63,517 nt of DNA, taken from Deltaproteobacteria bacterium (GTDB taxonomy: Bacteria; Desulfobacterota; Desulfobulbia; Desulfobulbales; Desulfurivibrionaceae). Each line of letters starts with the position of its first letter. The stretch's first letter is position 1. Where the stretch lies: assembly GCA_026388735.1 (NCBI GenBank), contig JAPLJG010000027.1:1-63517 (forward strand), written 5' to 3'. Position numbers and translations under genes: made by a program. Under the pieces are notes generated by a model. It was given only the letters and a program-made list of their open reading frames with translations, did no database searches and was not told the origin of the DNA. This document shows positions 1-8,681 of the stretch, piece after piece.

Positions 1-810
1 AAGTATATTACCATTCATCTCTTAGAAGCCGGTCAAGAGGAACGACTTGCAGAAGTATTGGTGGATCCTGCATATTTTGTCACGATGTGGAAGAAGGATG
101 AATATGCATTAAAAGCGAACTGGGTTCAAATCGAGAAGAAATCGCATCTTCAGATCATCAAAGTGTATGATCCGGTTCTGAAAAATCCTGATAATACCGG
201 TAATGATGAGTTTATTTTTTGTCTCTCAGAATTTTTAGATGATACTGATCACAGAATGGAGGCAATTTCCCTTTTTGAGTATCTCATGAATATTTATATC
301 GAAAAGGATGATAAACGCAAACTCCTGTATGTGTTGAGTTCAACTGCATGGTCCCTGTACCTGCAAAATAAGCAACATAACGCTCTTCAGCTATTAAAGT
401 TGTCCGAGTATTTCTCAACGATCCTTGATGACAGCGATGGTCTTCAACGAGCCTATTTCTATAGTGCCTCTATCGAAGAACAAACCCCTCAAAAAAATAT
501 GATCCTATTCCGTTTGCAGCAAAAGATCTGCGAGGACTTGGACGATGAATGGGCTCGTGCATATTGGCTTCAGTTGTCATATGGTAATGAGGGGATACTA
601 TTTTCCATTATAGGCGATGCTGAAGAATCTATGAGATTGTATAAATTAAAAGAAACAATATGTCAGGAAAGGGGTATAAAGCAAGGGTTGCAGTGGGCCT
701 ATGGCTACCAGGCAACTCAACTTATAGAACAGGAAAATTATTCAAAAGCTCGTGAATTACTCGTTGAACAGGAACGAATTGCAGAATCAATTGGGCGGCC
801 CTCTTTTTGA
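1..810 (+). CDS. C-terminal part of a TPR-rich, STAND-like protein (5' end outside window)
   Basis: The frame is open at the first base and stops at 808-810, so about 269 C-terminal residues are visible. The opening segment (HLLEAGQEERLAEVL, then a D-P-x-aromatic pattern) resembles the helical linker that follows the NB-ARC part of STAND NTPases. The rest is a chain of degenerate TPR helices with recurring aromatic/small/AL-LL-E patterns. No P-loop lies inside the window, so the STAND assignment rests on the linker alone. The DNA is clearly AT-rich compared with everything after about 790. The last few residues are read from bases that, in another frame, encode a lysR-type protein, so the natural C terminus is probably lost. 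STAND/TPR proteins are often sensors or antiphage proteins, but nothing here shows which role applies. Confidence 0.55.
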   Translation, partial: KYITIHLLEAGQEERLAEVLVDPAYFVTMWKKDEYALKANWVQIEKKSHLQIIKVYDPVLKNPDNTGNDEFIFCLSEFLDDTDHRMEAISLFEYLMNIYIEKDDKRKLLYVLSSTAWSLYLQNKQHNALQLLKLSEYFSTILDDSDGLQRAYFYSASIEEQTPQKNMILFRLQQKICEDLDDEWARAYWLQLSYGNEGILFSIIGDAEESMRLYKLKETICQERGIKQGLQWAYGYQATQLIEQENYSKARELLVEQERIAESIGRPSF

Positions 811-1633
811 CCGGCGGGGGCGCGCCTTGCTGATCAATGACCGCGGCCGCTATCTTCTACCGTTTGCCAAGGAAATTCTTTGCCAGATCAACAATATCGA
901 GACCCTGATGACCGAGAAAAAAGACAAGGTTGTCGGCGCCCTCAAAATCGTGGCCAGTTCCACCGTTGGCAATTATGTCCTTCCCTACCTGATCGGCGCC
1001 TTTAAGCAGATGCATCCCTCTGTCTCCATCGATATGGAAGTCTGCAACACCAGCCATGCAGAGGAACTCGTCGTGGGCGGCAGCATGGATCTTGGTTTTG
1101 TGGAGGGCGAGGTCAGCAATGATCAAATATCAACAATCCCCTGGCTCCAAGACGAGCTGATGGTGATCGCCAGTCCGGCCAGCGAAATAGGCGCTCAAAA
1201 AACCTTCCGGGTACCGGAGGATCTGGAAAGATGCGAGTGGGTCATGCGGGAAAAGGGCTCGGGCACGGCCCAAATCTTCAAAAAAAAGCTGGGCCGTCAC
1301 GTAACCGGGCTCAAGGTGGTCATGGAACTGGGCCACACCGAAGCCATCAAAAAAGCGGTGGAATCGGGGGCAGGGGTCGCCTGCCTCTCAAAACTTGCGG
1401 TCTGCCGGGAGGTGGAACAGGGATGGCTGGCGGGGCTGCCCGTGGAGGGCATCGACATGAAGCGGACCTTGCAGATCATTCAGTACAAGAAAAAAGCCAC
1501 CACCAACCTGATGGAGGAGTTCATCAACTTCTGCGCCGTGCTCAACGAGTGCAGTCAGGGCTGCGTCTGTCTGTCCTCGCCCTGGAAGCTACAGGACCTG
1601 CTGTCCAAATCCTGCCAGCAACCGGGAGCATGA
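788..1633 (+). pseudogene. LysR-family transcriptional regulator, 5'-truncated
   Basis: From about 788 the frame reads LGGPLFDRRGR, the end of the LysR winged helix-turn-helix, followed by the linker helix and a complete periplasmic-binding-like effector domain (GALKIVASSTVGNYVLPYLI onward, ending near 1560). The 45-50 residues that should hold the recognition helix are missing; they are replaced by the AT-rich TPR gene. The frame can be opened at a GTG at 752, but those extra residues do not look like LysR. The effector region resembles the CysL/YeiE-type branch. The product would lack a DNA-binding domain, so I call it a pseudogene. The alternative is that the join near 790 is an assembly chimaera and the true gene is intact elsewhere. 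Confidence 0.75.
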
Positions 1634-1743
1634 GGTGTCTTACGGGCTTTTGCGATACAGACACACATCTTGACAGGGCGGGGTTGCCCCTGTAAACACA
1701 GTTGCATGCAGCATTTTGACAACATATAAAGGACTTCTCGGCC

Positions 1744-2208
1744 ATGATCGTTGATCGTTTATCGCATTACAAATCGTACCCCTTTGGCAAGGCATGGCAA
1801 TTGGCCTTTGATTTTCTCCTCTCGTTGCCTCACGACGCGGAAGAAAAAAAATACCCCCTGCTTGGTGATGACCTTTTCGCCATTGTCATGAGCTATGAAA
1901 CATGCGGACCGGAAACAGCCGAGATTGAAGCGCACCGGAAGTATCTGGATATTCAAATGGTTATTACGGGAGAAGAGACGATTGGCTGGTGCCAGGCCGA
2001 CGAACTGGAGATTGACACACCCTATGACGCTTCGAAGGATGCGGAACTATACAAGCGCCCCGAGCAAGGATTGCTGCGGGTGGACCTGTTCCCAGGAAAT
2101 TTCATGGCCCTGTTCCCCCACGATGCCCATATGCCATCGCTCATGACCCAACAGGTTTCGGTCTTTACCAAAAAGGTGGTGGTGAAGGTGGCCACGCATC
2201 TCTTGTGA
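1744..2208 (+). CDS. YhcH/YjgK/YiaL family protein (cupin-like, sugar anomerase type)
   Basis: This 154-residue protein is a full-length YhcH/YjgK/YiaL (DUF386) member. The family hallmark EAHRKYLDIQ is at about residues 60-69, followed by the GEE and PHDAHMP segments that provide cupin metal ligands. Family members act on sugars such as sialic acid (NanQ-type anomerases) or are annotated as EbgC-like; the substrate here cannot be read from sequence and there are no sialic-acid genes nearby. An AAGGAC ribosome binding site lies about 8 bases before the ATG at 1744. It stands alone between the truncated lysR gene and the convergent recQ. Confidence 0.85.
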   Translation: MIVDRLSHYKSYPFGKAWQLAFDFLLSLPHDAEEKKYPLLGDDLFAIVMSYETCGPETAEIEAHRKYLDIQMVITGEETIGWCQADELEIDTPYDASKDAELYKRPEQGLLRVDLFPGNFMALFPHDAHMPSLMTQQVSVFTKKVVVKVATHLL

Positions 2209-2233
2209 GAATCTCCCCTCGCCAGAAAAACCC

Positions 2234-4048
2234 TTAATCCTTTCCCGCAGCTGCTTCACAAAACCGCTGAATCTCGCCAAGAAAATCCGCCCCATAGCGT
2301 TCAAGCTTGTGGGCGCCGACGCCGTGAATCCGCAAGAAACCCTCGTTGTCGGTGGGCAGATGGGCAGCCATCTCAGCCAGGGCGACATCGCTGAAAATGA
2401 CAAAGGGCGGGACTCCGGCCGCATCGGCCAGCCCCTTGCGCACCGTGCGCAGCTTGGCAAACAGCTCCTGATTGTACTCAAGATCCCCGACCTTACGCCG
2501 GACCGCCTTGGGCAGGGGAGCGACCTTGGCCCTGGGTTTGGCCATGCTCAGAGTTTGCTCCCCACGCAACAGGGGCCGGGCTGACTCGCTCAATCTGAGC
2601 ACCGAGTAGTTGGACACGTCCTGCTCCAGATACCCCTGCTGCACCAGATGGCGGAGGATACTGCCCCAGTACTCCTGGCTTTTGTCCGCGCCGATGCCGT
2701 AGGTGGAAAGTCGGTCGTGCCCCAGTTGCAGAAGCCGCTCTTTTTTGGAGCCGCGCAACACCTCGATCACATACCCAACCCCAAACCGCTGATCCACCCG
2801 AAAAACGCAAGACAACGCCTTGCGGGCGTCTTCCGTCACATCGACCAGCTCCGGGGGGTTGAGACAGATATCGCAATTCCCGCAGTCTTGCGCCAACCGA
2901 TCGCCGAAATAGCCGAGCAGCACCTGCCGCCTGCAGCTCATGGCCTCGGCAAATCCCACCATGGTGTTGAGCTTGTGGAGTTCGATGCGCTTCTGTTCGG
3001 CATTGTCACTGTTTTCTATCAAGCCGCGGGCCAGGGCGATATCGCCGTACCCGAACAGCAACAGGGCTTCAGCCGCCAGCCCGTCGCGGCCGGCGCGGCC
3101 GGTTTCCTGATAATAACTTTCGAGGTTCTTGGGGATGTCGTAATGCACCACATAGCGGATATTGGATTTGTCGATGCCCATGCCAAAGGCCACCGTGGCC
3201 ACGATGATCTGGACATCGTCCCGCAGGAAATCCTCCTGCACCCGTTGGCGCTGCATGGCCGGCAGACCAGCGTGGTAGGAGGCTGCGGAAAACCCGGCCT
3301 CGCGCAACTGCTCCGTCACCTTCTCCACCCGCTTCCGACTCAGGCAGTAAACAATCCCGGCCTCCTCCCGCCGCCCCTGCAAAAAATGGGAGAGCTGAGC
3401 AAAGGGTTTGTGTTTTTCCAGCACGGTGTAGCGGATATTGGGCCGGTCAAAGCCGGAGACATAACACTGGTTTGCGCGCAGACCCAGACGCTCAAGGATG
3501 TCCTTGCGGGTGTGGGGCTCGGCCGTGGCAGTGAGGGCGATCAGGGGGATGTCGGGGAAGAGCTTGCGCAGTTGGCCAAGCTTGCTGTATTCGGGACGGA
3601 AGTCGTGCCCCCACTGGGAGATGCAATGCGCTTCGTCAATGGCGAACAGGGCGATGGGGATCTCGCGAAGCCGCTCGACAAACCCGTCGCTCATCAACCG
3701 CTCCGGCGCGACATAGAGCAGGTCCAGCTCTTCCCGATGCAGCTGGGCAAGAACCTGGCGGGCCTCTTCGCTTTTGAGAGAAGAATTGTAAAAAGCCGCC
3801 CGGACTCCGCAGGCCAACAGGGCATCCACCTGATCCTTCATCAGAGAAATCAGAGGGGAAATCACGATCCCCACGCCTTTACGGTGCAGGGCCGGAATCT
3901 GGTAGCACAGCGACTTGCCGCCGCCGGTGGGCATCAGAACAAAGGCGTCTTCGCCCCGGATGAGTCCTTCAATGATCTCCTGCTGCGGGGGCCGAAAGGT
4001 GGTGTAGCCGAATATCTTCTTGAGGCTTTCCAGGGGGGTGCCATGCAT
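2234..4048 (-). CDS. recQ: ATP-dependent DNA helicase RecQ
   Basis: RecQ is a 3'-5' superfamily 2 helicase that works in recombination repair and at stalled forks. The 604 residues match the usual length. In order: RecA-like domain 1 with Walker A TGGGKS (about 41-46) and DEAH box (138-141) in the context AIDEAHCISQWGHDF; RecA-like domain 2 with the arginine-finger motif ETGRAGRDG near 330; the RecQ zinc-binding cysteines around 375-400; the RQC winged helix; and a C-terminal HRDC domain from about 520. No domain is missing. It is transcribed alone, converging on the YhcH-family gene with 25 bases between the stops. Confidence 0.97.
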   Translation of the reverse strand: MHGTPLESLKKIFGYTTFRPPQQEIIEGLIRGEDAFVLMPTGGGKSLCYQIPALHRKGVGIVISPLISLMKDQVDALLACGVRAAFYNSSLKSEEARQVLAQLHREELDLLYVAPERLMSDGFVERLREIPIALFAIDEAHCISQWGHDFRPEYSKLGQLRKLFPDIPLIALTATAEPHTRKDILERLGLRANQCYVSGFDRPNIRYTVLEKHKPFAQLSHFLQGRREEAGIVYCLSRKRVEKVTEQLREAGFSAASYHAGLPAMQRQRVQEDFLRDDVQIIVATVAFGMGIDKSNIRYVVHYDIPKNLESYYQETGRAGRDGLAAEALLLFGYGDIALARGLIENSDNAEQKRIELHKLNTMVGFAEAMSCRRQVLLGYFGDRLAQDCGNCDICLNPPELVDVTEDARKALSCVFRVDQRFGVGYVIEVLRGSKKERLLQLGHDRLSTYGIGADKSQEYWGSILRHLVQQGYLEQDVSNYSVLRLSESARPLLRGEQTLSMAKPRAKVAPLPKAVRRKVGDLEYNQELFAKLRTVRKGLADAAGVPPFVIFSDVALAEMAAHLPTDNEGFLRIHGVGAHKLERYGADFLGEIQRFCEAAAGKD

Positions 4049-4168
4049 GCGATTCGAAAATCCTCTTTCTTATTTTTAACGATTTTCGATTGTACTCACC
4101 ACGGCAACACTCCCGCTACCCTTTATCACCCATCCTGAAAAAATTATCCGCTCGTCGACATATAACTT

Positions 4169-5020
4169 CTAAATATACCCCTGCATTATCTGCCGCAACC
4201 CCTCACGAGAGACCTCCTGCCGGGCGAGCGGTCCGTTTTTGAGGACAGCAAACTGATCCTCAAAGATCGGCCCTTCTTTTTTATAAATAACGCCCAGCGG
4301 GATGCGCTCCCCGAATTCCATAGCCGTGCGAAGGGCCAAAACATGGTCGGCAGGATCATGGTCCTCGGCAAGTTCATAACAATGTTTTTTGTACCATTGA
4401 TAGGTGTTGACCTTGTTGAACGAGACGCAGGGTTGCAGGATATCCACCAGGGCCGTGCCCCGATGCTTGATGGCCTGGACGATGAGTCCGGCGAGATGCT
4501 CCGGCATGCCCGCATAGCTGCGGGCCACAAACGAGGCGCCCATGGTCACCGCCACGGCCACCGGGTTGAAGGGCGCGGCAAAAGCGCCGTGGGGCTGGGT
4601 CTTGGTCACGAAGCCCTGTTCCGAAGTGGGGCTGGCCTGCCCCTTGGTGAGACCGTACACCCGGTTGTCGTGCGCCAGGATGGTAAGGTTGAGATTGCGA
4701 CGCAAGGCTGCGAGAAAATGGTTGCCCCCCTCCCCGTACATGCAGCCATCGCCGCTTTCGGCGATCACGGTGAGTTCCGGGTTGGCAAGTTTTGCCCCGA
4801 TCGCCACGGGCAGGCTGCGGCCGTGCAGGCCGTTAAAAACATTGGCCTTCAAATAATGCGGGGTTTTGGCCGCTTGCCCGATGCCGGAAACCAGCAGCAC
4901 CTGATGGGGCTCAAGTTCACAGGCAACAAGGGCCTGCTTCAGGGACTTGAGAATCCCAAAATTGCCGCAGCCTGGGCACCAGGCGGTCTCGTATTTGCCG
5001 TACTCTTCAATGGATGTCAT
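4169..5020 (-). CDS. korB: 2-oxoacid:ferredoxin oxidoreductase, beta subunit
   Basis: This is the thiamine-diphosphate-binding subunit (283 residues) of a 2-oxoglutarate/2-oxoacid:ferredoxin oxidoreductase, which decarboxylates a 2-oxoacid to its CoA thioester and passes electrons to ferredoxin. WCPGCGNFG (14-22) opens the protein, and the TPP/Mg motif ESGDGCMYGEGGN spans about 88-100. Its ATG overlaps the stop of the fused gamma-alpha gene by four bases (ATGA), so the two are translationally coupled. No separate delta ferredoxin subunit is adjacent. Whether the substrate is 2-oxoglutarate, pyruvate or a branched-chain oxoacid is not decided by the sequence. Confidence 0.93.
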   Translation of the reverse strand: MTSIEEYGKYETAWCPGCGNFGILKSLKQALVACELEPHQVLLVSGIGQAAKTPHYLKANVFNGLHGRSLPVAIGAKLANPELTVIAESGDGCMYGEGGNHFLAALRRNLNLTILAHDNRVYGLTKGQASPTSEQGFVTKTQPHGAFAAPFNPVAVAVTMGASFVARSYAGMPEHLAGLIVQAIKHRGTALVDILQPCVSFNKVNTYQWYKKHCYELAEDHDPADHVLALRTAMEFGERIPLGVIYKKEGPIFEDQFAVLKNGPLARQEVSREGLRQIMQGYI

Positions 5021-6714
5021 GCTTTTCCCTCCACGGCTGCAAGGCGGTTCAGGATGTAGCGGGCGGTAAAGGGCAGACCGTCATAACGCGCTATCCGGCT
5101 TGGCATGGCAAAGCCGGTCTCCCGTTGGATGAGCCGGGCAAACTGGCCGGTGGCGTTGCCCTCCACGCAGACGACATTCCCGGAAGCCTGAAGAATGTCG
5201 ACAAATTGAGCTGGGACCAGCGGCCACACCTGGGAAAAATGCAGGCTGGCGACATTCCTCCCCTGCCCGCGCAGATCAGCGACAGCCTCCAGCACAGGGC
5301 CCTGGCTGGAGCCCCAGCAGACGAGCAGGAGGTCCGCGCCTTTTTCTCCTGCAAGCTCGGGGGCGATGGCCTCCTGCTTGAGGATCTCCATTTTGCGAAG
5401 CCGCTTATCCACCATGGCGATGCGCACCCCGTGGTCTTCGCTGATATGGCCGTCTTCGTCATGTTCGTCGCTGTCCGCCACCACCAGATGCGTTGACATG
5501 CCCGGCAAAAGGCGGGGCGAAAGACCGTTTGCCGTGAGACGATAGCGTTGGTAGGGGGTTGGCACCGCACTTGGCTCAACCCCCGCCACAACCGGGACGA
5601 TGGCCGCCGCATCAAACGGTACAACAGGCCGGGACGAATCTGCCAGAAACTGGTCGGTCAGGAGAAAAACCGGCGATTGGGCTTGCTCGGCCATGGCCAA
5701 GGCCTTCTGGGTGAGGTGGTAGCACTCTTCGATGCTTCCCGGAGCAAAAATTGCCCGGGGAAATTCACCATGGCCGGCATGGAGGACAAATTCCAGATCC
5801 CCCTGCTCGGTGCGGGTGGGCATGCCGGTGGCAGGTCCTGGCCGCTGGGCTACTGCAACGAGCACCGGCGTTTCGGTCATGGCCGCCAGGCTCACCCCTT
5901 CGGCCATCAGGGCAAAGCCGCCGCCCGAGGTGGCCACCATGCTCGGCGCTCCTGCATAGGCAGCGCCGATGGCCATATTGATGGCAGCAATCTCATCCTC
6001 CGCCTGCTCAAACACGCAACCCATCACCTCGGCATGGGCGATCAGCTCAAGAACTATGGAAGTCGCCGGAGTCATGGGATAAAAGGCACAAAATTTGAGT
6101 CCGCCAGCCAGAGCGCCCAAGGCAATGGCCTGGTTGCCGTTCAACAAAAGACGGTCCGTTGCGGGAGCACCGCCAGCCAGGGTGAAGCCATGCTTTGGCA
6201 CATGGGCCGCAGCCCAAACCCGGCTTTTCTCCATGATTTCGCTGTTTTCAACAAGGGTTTCCGGGTGTTTTTTGCCAAGCATCGCCTCCAATGCCTGGTG
6301 GAGCGAAGCAGAGGGAAGGTCCAGAATCCTGCCCAGCAGGCCAAGGGCTACGGTGTTCCAGAGGTGCTCCGGGCCAAGCTCGGCAAAAGGCACCGAAATT
6401 GTCCCCGGCAAGTCTGGGGCAAAGTCAGAATCGGCAATAAGCAACGCCTGGTCGGTCAGCTGGCCGCGGTGCAACTCCACGGTTTCGGCATTGAGCGCCA
6501 CCAGGATATCAATGGACTCGCGGGGCGCAAAAAATGGCCCCCCGCCCAACCGGATGGAAAAGGTGTTATGCCCGCCGCGAATCCTGGAATGGTAGCTCTG
6601 GCTGACAAAAATCTCATACCCCGCCCGGACCAGGGCCTTACTGAGCAACTGGCCTATGGTCACCAGGCCCTGGCCGGCTTCACCGCCAATAAGCAGATGG
6701 ATGTCCAATGGCAT
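5017..6714 (-). CDS. korA: 2-oxoacid:ferredoxin oxidoreductase, fused gamma-alpha subunit
   Basis: This 565-residue subunit joins a gamma domain (residues 1 to about 180, opening with GGEAGQGLVTIGQLLSKAL and HSRIRGGHN) to an alpha pyrimidine-binding domain (from about 190, LLNGNQAIALGALAGGLKF then YPMTPATS). The gamma-alpha fusion is the common KorA/OorA layout in Desulfobacterota. It pairs with the beta subunit immediately downstream through a four-base overlap. The 98-residue gene upstream ends only 18 bases before its start, so all three are probably one transcript. It forms the cytoplasmic core of the complex that feeds low-potential electrons to ferredoxin. Confidence 0.93.
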   Translation of the reverse strand: MPLDIHLLIGGEAGQGLVTIGQLLSKALVRAGYEIFVSQSYHSRIRGGHNTFSIRLGGGPFFAPRESIDILVALNAETVELHRGQLTDQALLIADSDFAPDLPGTISVPFAELGPEHLWNTVALGLLGRILDLPSASLHQALEAMLGKKHPETLVENSEIMEKSRVWAAAHVPKHGFTLAGGAPATDRLLLNGNQAIALGALAGGLKFCAFYPMTPATSIVLELIAHAEVMGCVFEQAEDEIAAINMAIGAAYAGAPSMVATSGGGFALMAEGVSLAAMTETPVLVAVAQRPGPATGMPTRTEQGDLEFVLHAGHGEFPRAIFAPGSIEECYHLTQKALAMAEQAQSPVFLLTDQFLADSSRPVVPFDAAAIVPVVAGVEPSAVPTPYQRYRLTANGLSPRLLPGMSTHLVVADSDEHDEDGHISEDHGVRIAMVDKRLRKMEILKQEAIAPELAGEKGADLLLVCWGSSQGPVLEAVADLRGQGRNVASLHFSQVWPLVPAQFVDILQASGNVVCVEGNATGQFARLIQRETGFAMPSRIARYDGLPFTARYILNRLAAVEGKA

Positions 6715-6732
6715 GATCTTTGGCTCCCTTCG

Positions 6733-7029
6733 CTATTTTTTGACTGCTTTGTAACGGGCGTACAGATCGTGGATACGGTGGCGCAGAGCGCTGATTTTTT
6801 TGGAATCTTCCTTGGCGAGCCAGCGCGGTTCGCTGATCGCAAAAACAACCTTGGCCAATTCATCGAGCACGCTCTCGGTGGCAAGGCACCACTCATCGGT
6901 ACAGATATGCGTCATCTCCTTGGCCTCATCAATATCCTGCGCCACGAGATTGAGAGATTTTTCGAGATGCGCCAAAAACTCCCGGTGCGCACGCAACATG
7001 GTTTCTTCCATTTCAATCTGACGTTTCAT
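6733..7029 (-). CDS. small helical protein of unknown function
   Basis: I do not recognise this 98-residue protein. I chose the ATG at 7029 because a strong AGGAGG-type site sits about 5 bases upstream; a longer frame back to 7101 has no such site and runs into the preceding gene. The sequence is mostly charged and helical with two cysteines in the CTDEWC segment (about residues 42-47) and a lysine-rich C terminus. It has no signal peptide and no membrane segment. Its position between a flavoprotein gene and korA suggests a redox-linked accessory role, which is only inference. Confidence 0.75.
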   Translation of the reverse strand: MKRQIEMEETMLRAHREFLAHLEKSLNLVAQDIDEAKEMTHICTDEWCLATESVLDELAKVVFAISEPRWLAKEDSKKISALRHRIHDLYARYKAVKK

Positions 7030-7097
7030 GATGCTCCTCCTTGTTGGATGGTTCATGATCGACGGGCGGGGGAAATCCCATATCGCCCGTTGCCTGT

Positions 7098-7988
7098 TCA
7101 CAGCTCCAGCAGACGGTGGTTGATCTCGATGCCCACCATGGCTCCCTGACCAGCGGCAATAATGGCCTGGGCCTTGCCCGCCTTGAGGGCTCCCAGGGCA
7201 AACAAGTTTTTAACAGACGTTTCGCAACCAGGGTCGGTTGAAAGCTGAGTTCCATTGCCATCCCGTGCAAGATCAAGCCCGACAAGGCAGGAATCGTTGA
7301 GAGTATAATCATAACTAAGCATGACCACCTCGCAGGCAATCTCTTGCCCGTCTGCCAATTTCACCCCGGTCAACACCGTGTCGCCAAGAAATTCCTGCGG
7401 ATTGCCGACCCAAAAAGCAATGCCGTCCTCGGCCAGCAGTTCGGCGTGGTCATCCGGCATAAGACCAGCCGGGAGGATGAGCGTAATATCCGGGGTGAAC
7501 ATCTGCCGCATGGCAAAGGCAAGGCGCATGGCGTCGAGGGAATCGCCGAGGATAGCGAGTTTCTTGCCGGTGGTGCGGTAGCCGTCGCAGTCCACACAGG
7601 TAAAGACCGTGCGGCTGAAAAATCTGTTCATCCCCTTAATTTTCGGCGGATGCTCAACAGCCCCGACGGAAACGATGACATAGGGCGCTTGGTACTGGCT
7701 CTTTTCCGTGATCACGGTAAACCCATTCTCAGCCCGCACCGAGGCAACATGCTCACGTCTGAATTCGGCGCCGAAGGATTTGATCTGTCTGATGCCGGTA
7801 TCAACAAGTTCTTTGCCGGAGGTGAGTTCAAGACCGAGATAGTTTTCGATGTGCAGGGCATGGCGGGTCCGACCGCCCCCGTGATCGATAAGGAGAACCT
7901 TCCGGTTATAGCGGGCAAGATGGATGGCAGCCTGCAACCCGCCAGGCCCTGCCCCGATGATGACACAGTCGTAACGGTTTTCTTGCAT
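7098..7988 (-). CDS. thioredoxin-reductase-like FAD-dependent oxidoreductase
   Basis: This 296-residue flavoprotein has an N-terminal FAD-binding GAGPGG (12-17), a redox pair C131-x-x-C134 in CVDCDGY, as in thioredoxin reductases, and a C-terminal FAD motif (NLFALGALKAGKAQ). The second nucleotide-binding loop reads GDSLDAM instead of the usual GxGxxA, so NADPH binding is doubtful and another donor such as ferredoxin is possible. It lies 104 bases downstream of the selenoprotein of thioredoxin fold (8093-8662), making that protein a plausible partner. The ATG at 7988 has an AGGA site about 8 bases upstream. The exact substrate is unknown. Confidence 0.8.
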   Translation of the reverse strand: MQENRYDCVIIGAGPGGLQAAIHLARYNRKVLLIDHGGGRTRHALHIENYLGLELTSGKELVDTGIRQIKSFGAEFRREHVASVRAENGFTVITEKSQYQAPYVIVSVGAVEHPPKIKGMNRFFSRTVFTCVDCDGYRTTGKKLAILGDSLDAMRLAFAMRQMFTPDITLILPAGLMPDDHAELLAEDGIAFWVGNPQEFLGDTVLTGVKLADGQEIACEVVMLSYDYTLNDSCLVGLDLARDGNGTQLSTDPGCETSVKNLFALGALKAGKAQAIIAAGQGAMVGIEINHRLLEL

Positions 7989-8092
7989 AGACTTTTCCTG
8001 GTCCTCCCCCCGGCGGCAGGAAATCTTTTACAGAGCGGGACAACGGAAAAGCCTGAAGCCGAGGCGGCCCAGACTTTTCCGCTCACAAGGGC

Positions 8093-8662
8093 TCACAGGA
8101 GCCGATAGGGATAGGCGCGCTTGGTCCATTCGCTGTCGGGAAAAGTAGCGCTCAGCTTTTCATAGGCAGCCTTCAGTGGCTTGGGATCGTGCGACCGCTT
8201 GTAGCGGCAGACGCCACACAAAAAGATGGCCTCTGGAGCACTGCCGCTTTGGCCGTATCCATCGACCAGTTGCTCAAGGCGGGCCAAGGCCTCGTCAAAA
8301 CGGTCATTTTCAAAATGATATTTGCCCAGCCCCAGCAGGAGCGAGGGAATCAACTCTTCGGGTCCGAGAAACCCCACGGTCCGGTGATGCTCTTGGGCTT
8401 CCGGGCTCAAGGTTATCAGGGTGGGCGTCCACTTGACGTTGTACTTCTCCGAGTGGGGCTTGCTGTCGAACAGGAGCCGCAGCGGGATAAAATTTTCTTC
8501 AATGAACCGGACAACCTTGCTTTCGGGATACGTAACTGTATCCATCTGTTGGCAGCCAATTCAGTTGGGGTTGAAAAAATCGAGCAGAATCGGTTTGCCC
8601 GCCTTTTGCCCCAGACACAGGGCATCGTCCATTTCCGTACGCCATTGGACTTTTTCTGTCAT
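8093..8662 (-). CDS. selenocysteine-containing thioredoxin-fold protein (UGA recoded)
   Basis: Conventional calling would start this gene at 8545 and lose its active site. Reading from the ATG at 8662, which has a GGAGG site 8-10 bases upstream, gives 189 residues with one in-frame TGA (8561-8563) as codon 34. It falls exactly at the first catalytic position of a thioredoxin motif: LLDFFNPN-U-IGCQQMD, that is U34-x-x-C37. Cysteine homologues of this family carry CIGCQQM here. The frame stays open on both sides and conserved thioredoxin features continue (cis-proline region KWTPTL). A hairpin suited to bacterial Sec insertion follows the UGA. Residues from about 90 form a TPR-like helical tail. 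It lies 19 bases after the ferritin-like gene. A likely redox partner is the downstream flavoprotein. Confidence 0.88.
8526..8543 (-). promoter_or_regulatory. bacterial SECIS hairpin of the selenoprotein gene
   Basis: Read on the minus strand, GGATAC (8543-8538) pairs perfectly with GTATCC (8531-8526) around the six-base loop AGTTAC. The loop begins at the 24th base after the UGA and has a G among its first two bases, which fits the accepted spacing and loop rule for SelB-recognised bacterial SECIS elements. It lies inside the coding sequence, as bacterial SECIS elements do. Folding and SelB binding are inferred. Confidence 0.8.
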
Positions 8663-8681
8663 GATTGTTCCTCCTCGTGGG

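Noticed and set aside
1670-1696. TTGACA ... TGTAAA as promoter of the YhcH-family gene
   Set aside because: Only the -35-like half is good and the spacing is short, so I do not report it as a feature.
2648-4138. Long plus-strand frame opposite recQ
   Set aside because: It is the antisense of a complete, well-conserved recQ gene and its translation has no recognisable domain.
5548-7149. Plus-strand frame of over 500 codons opposite korA
   Set aside because: Antisense shadow of korA in GC-rich DNA; no homology and no ribosome site.
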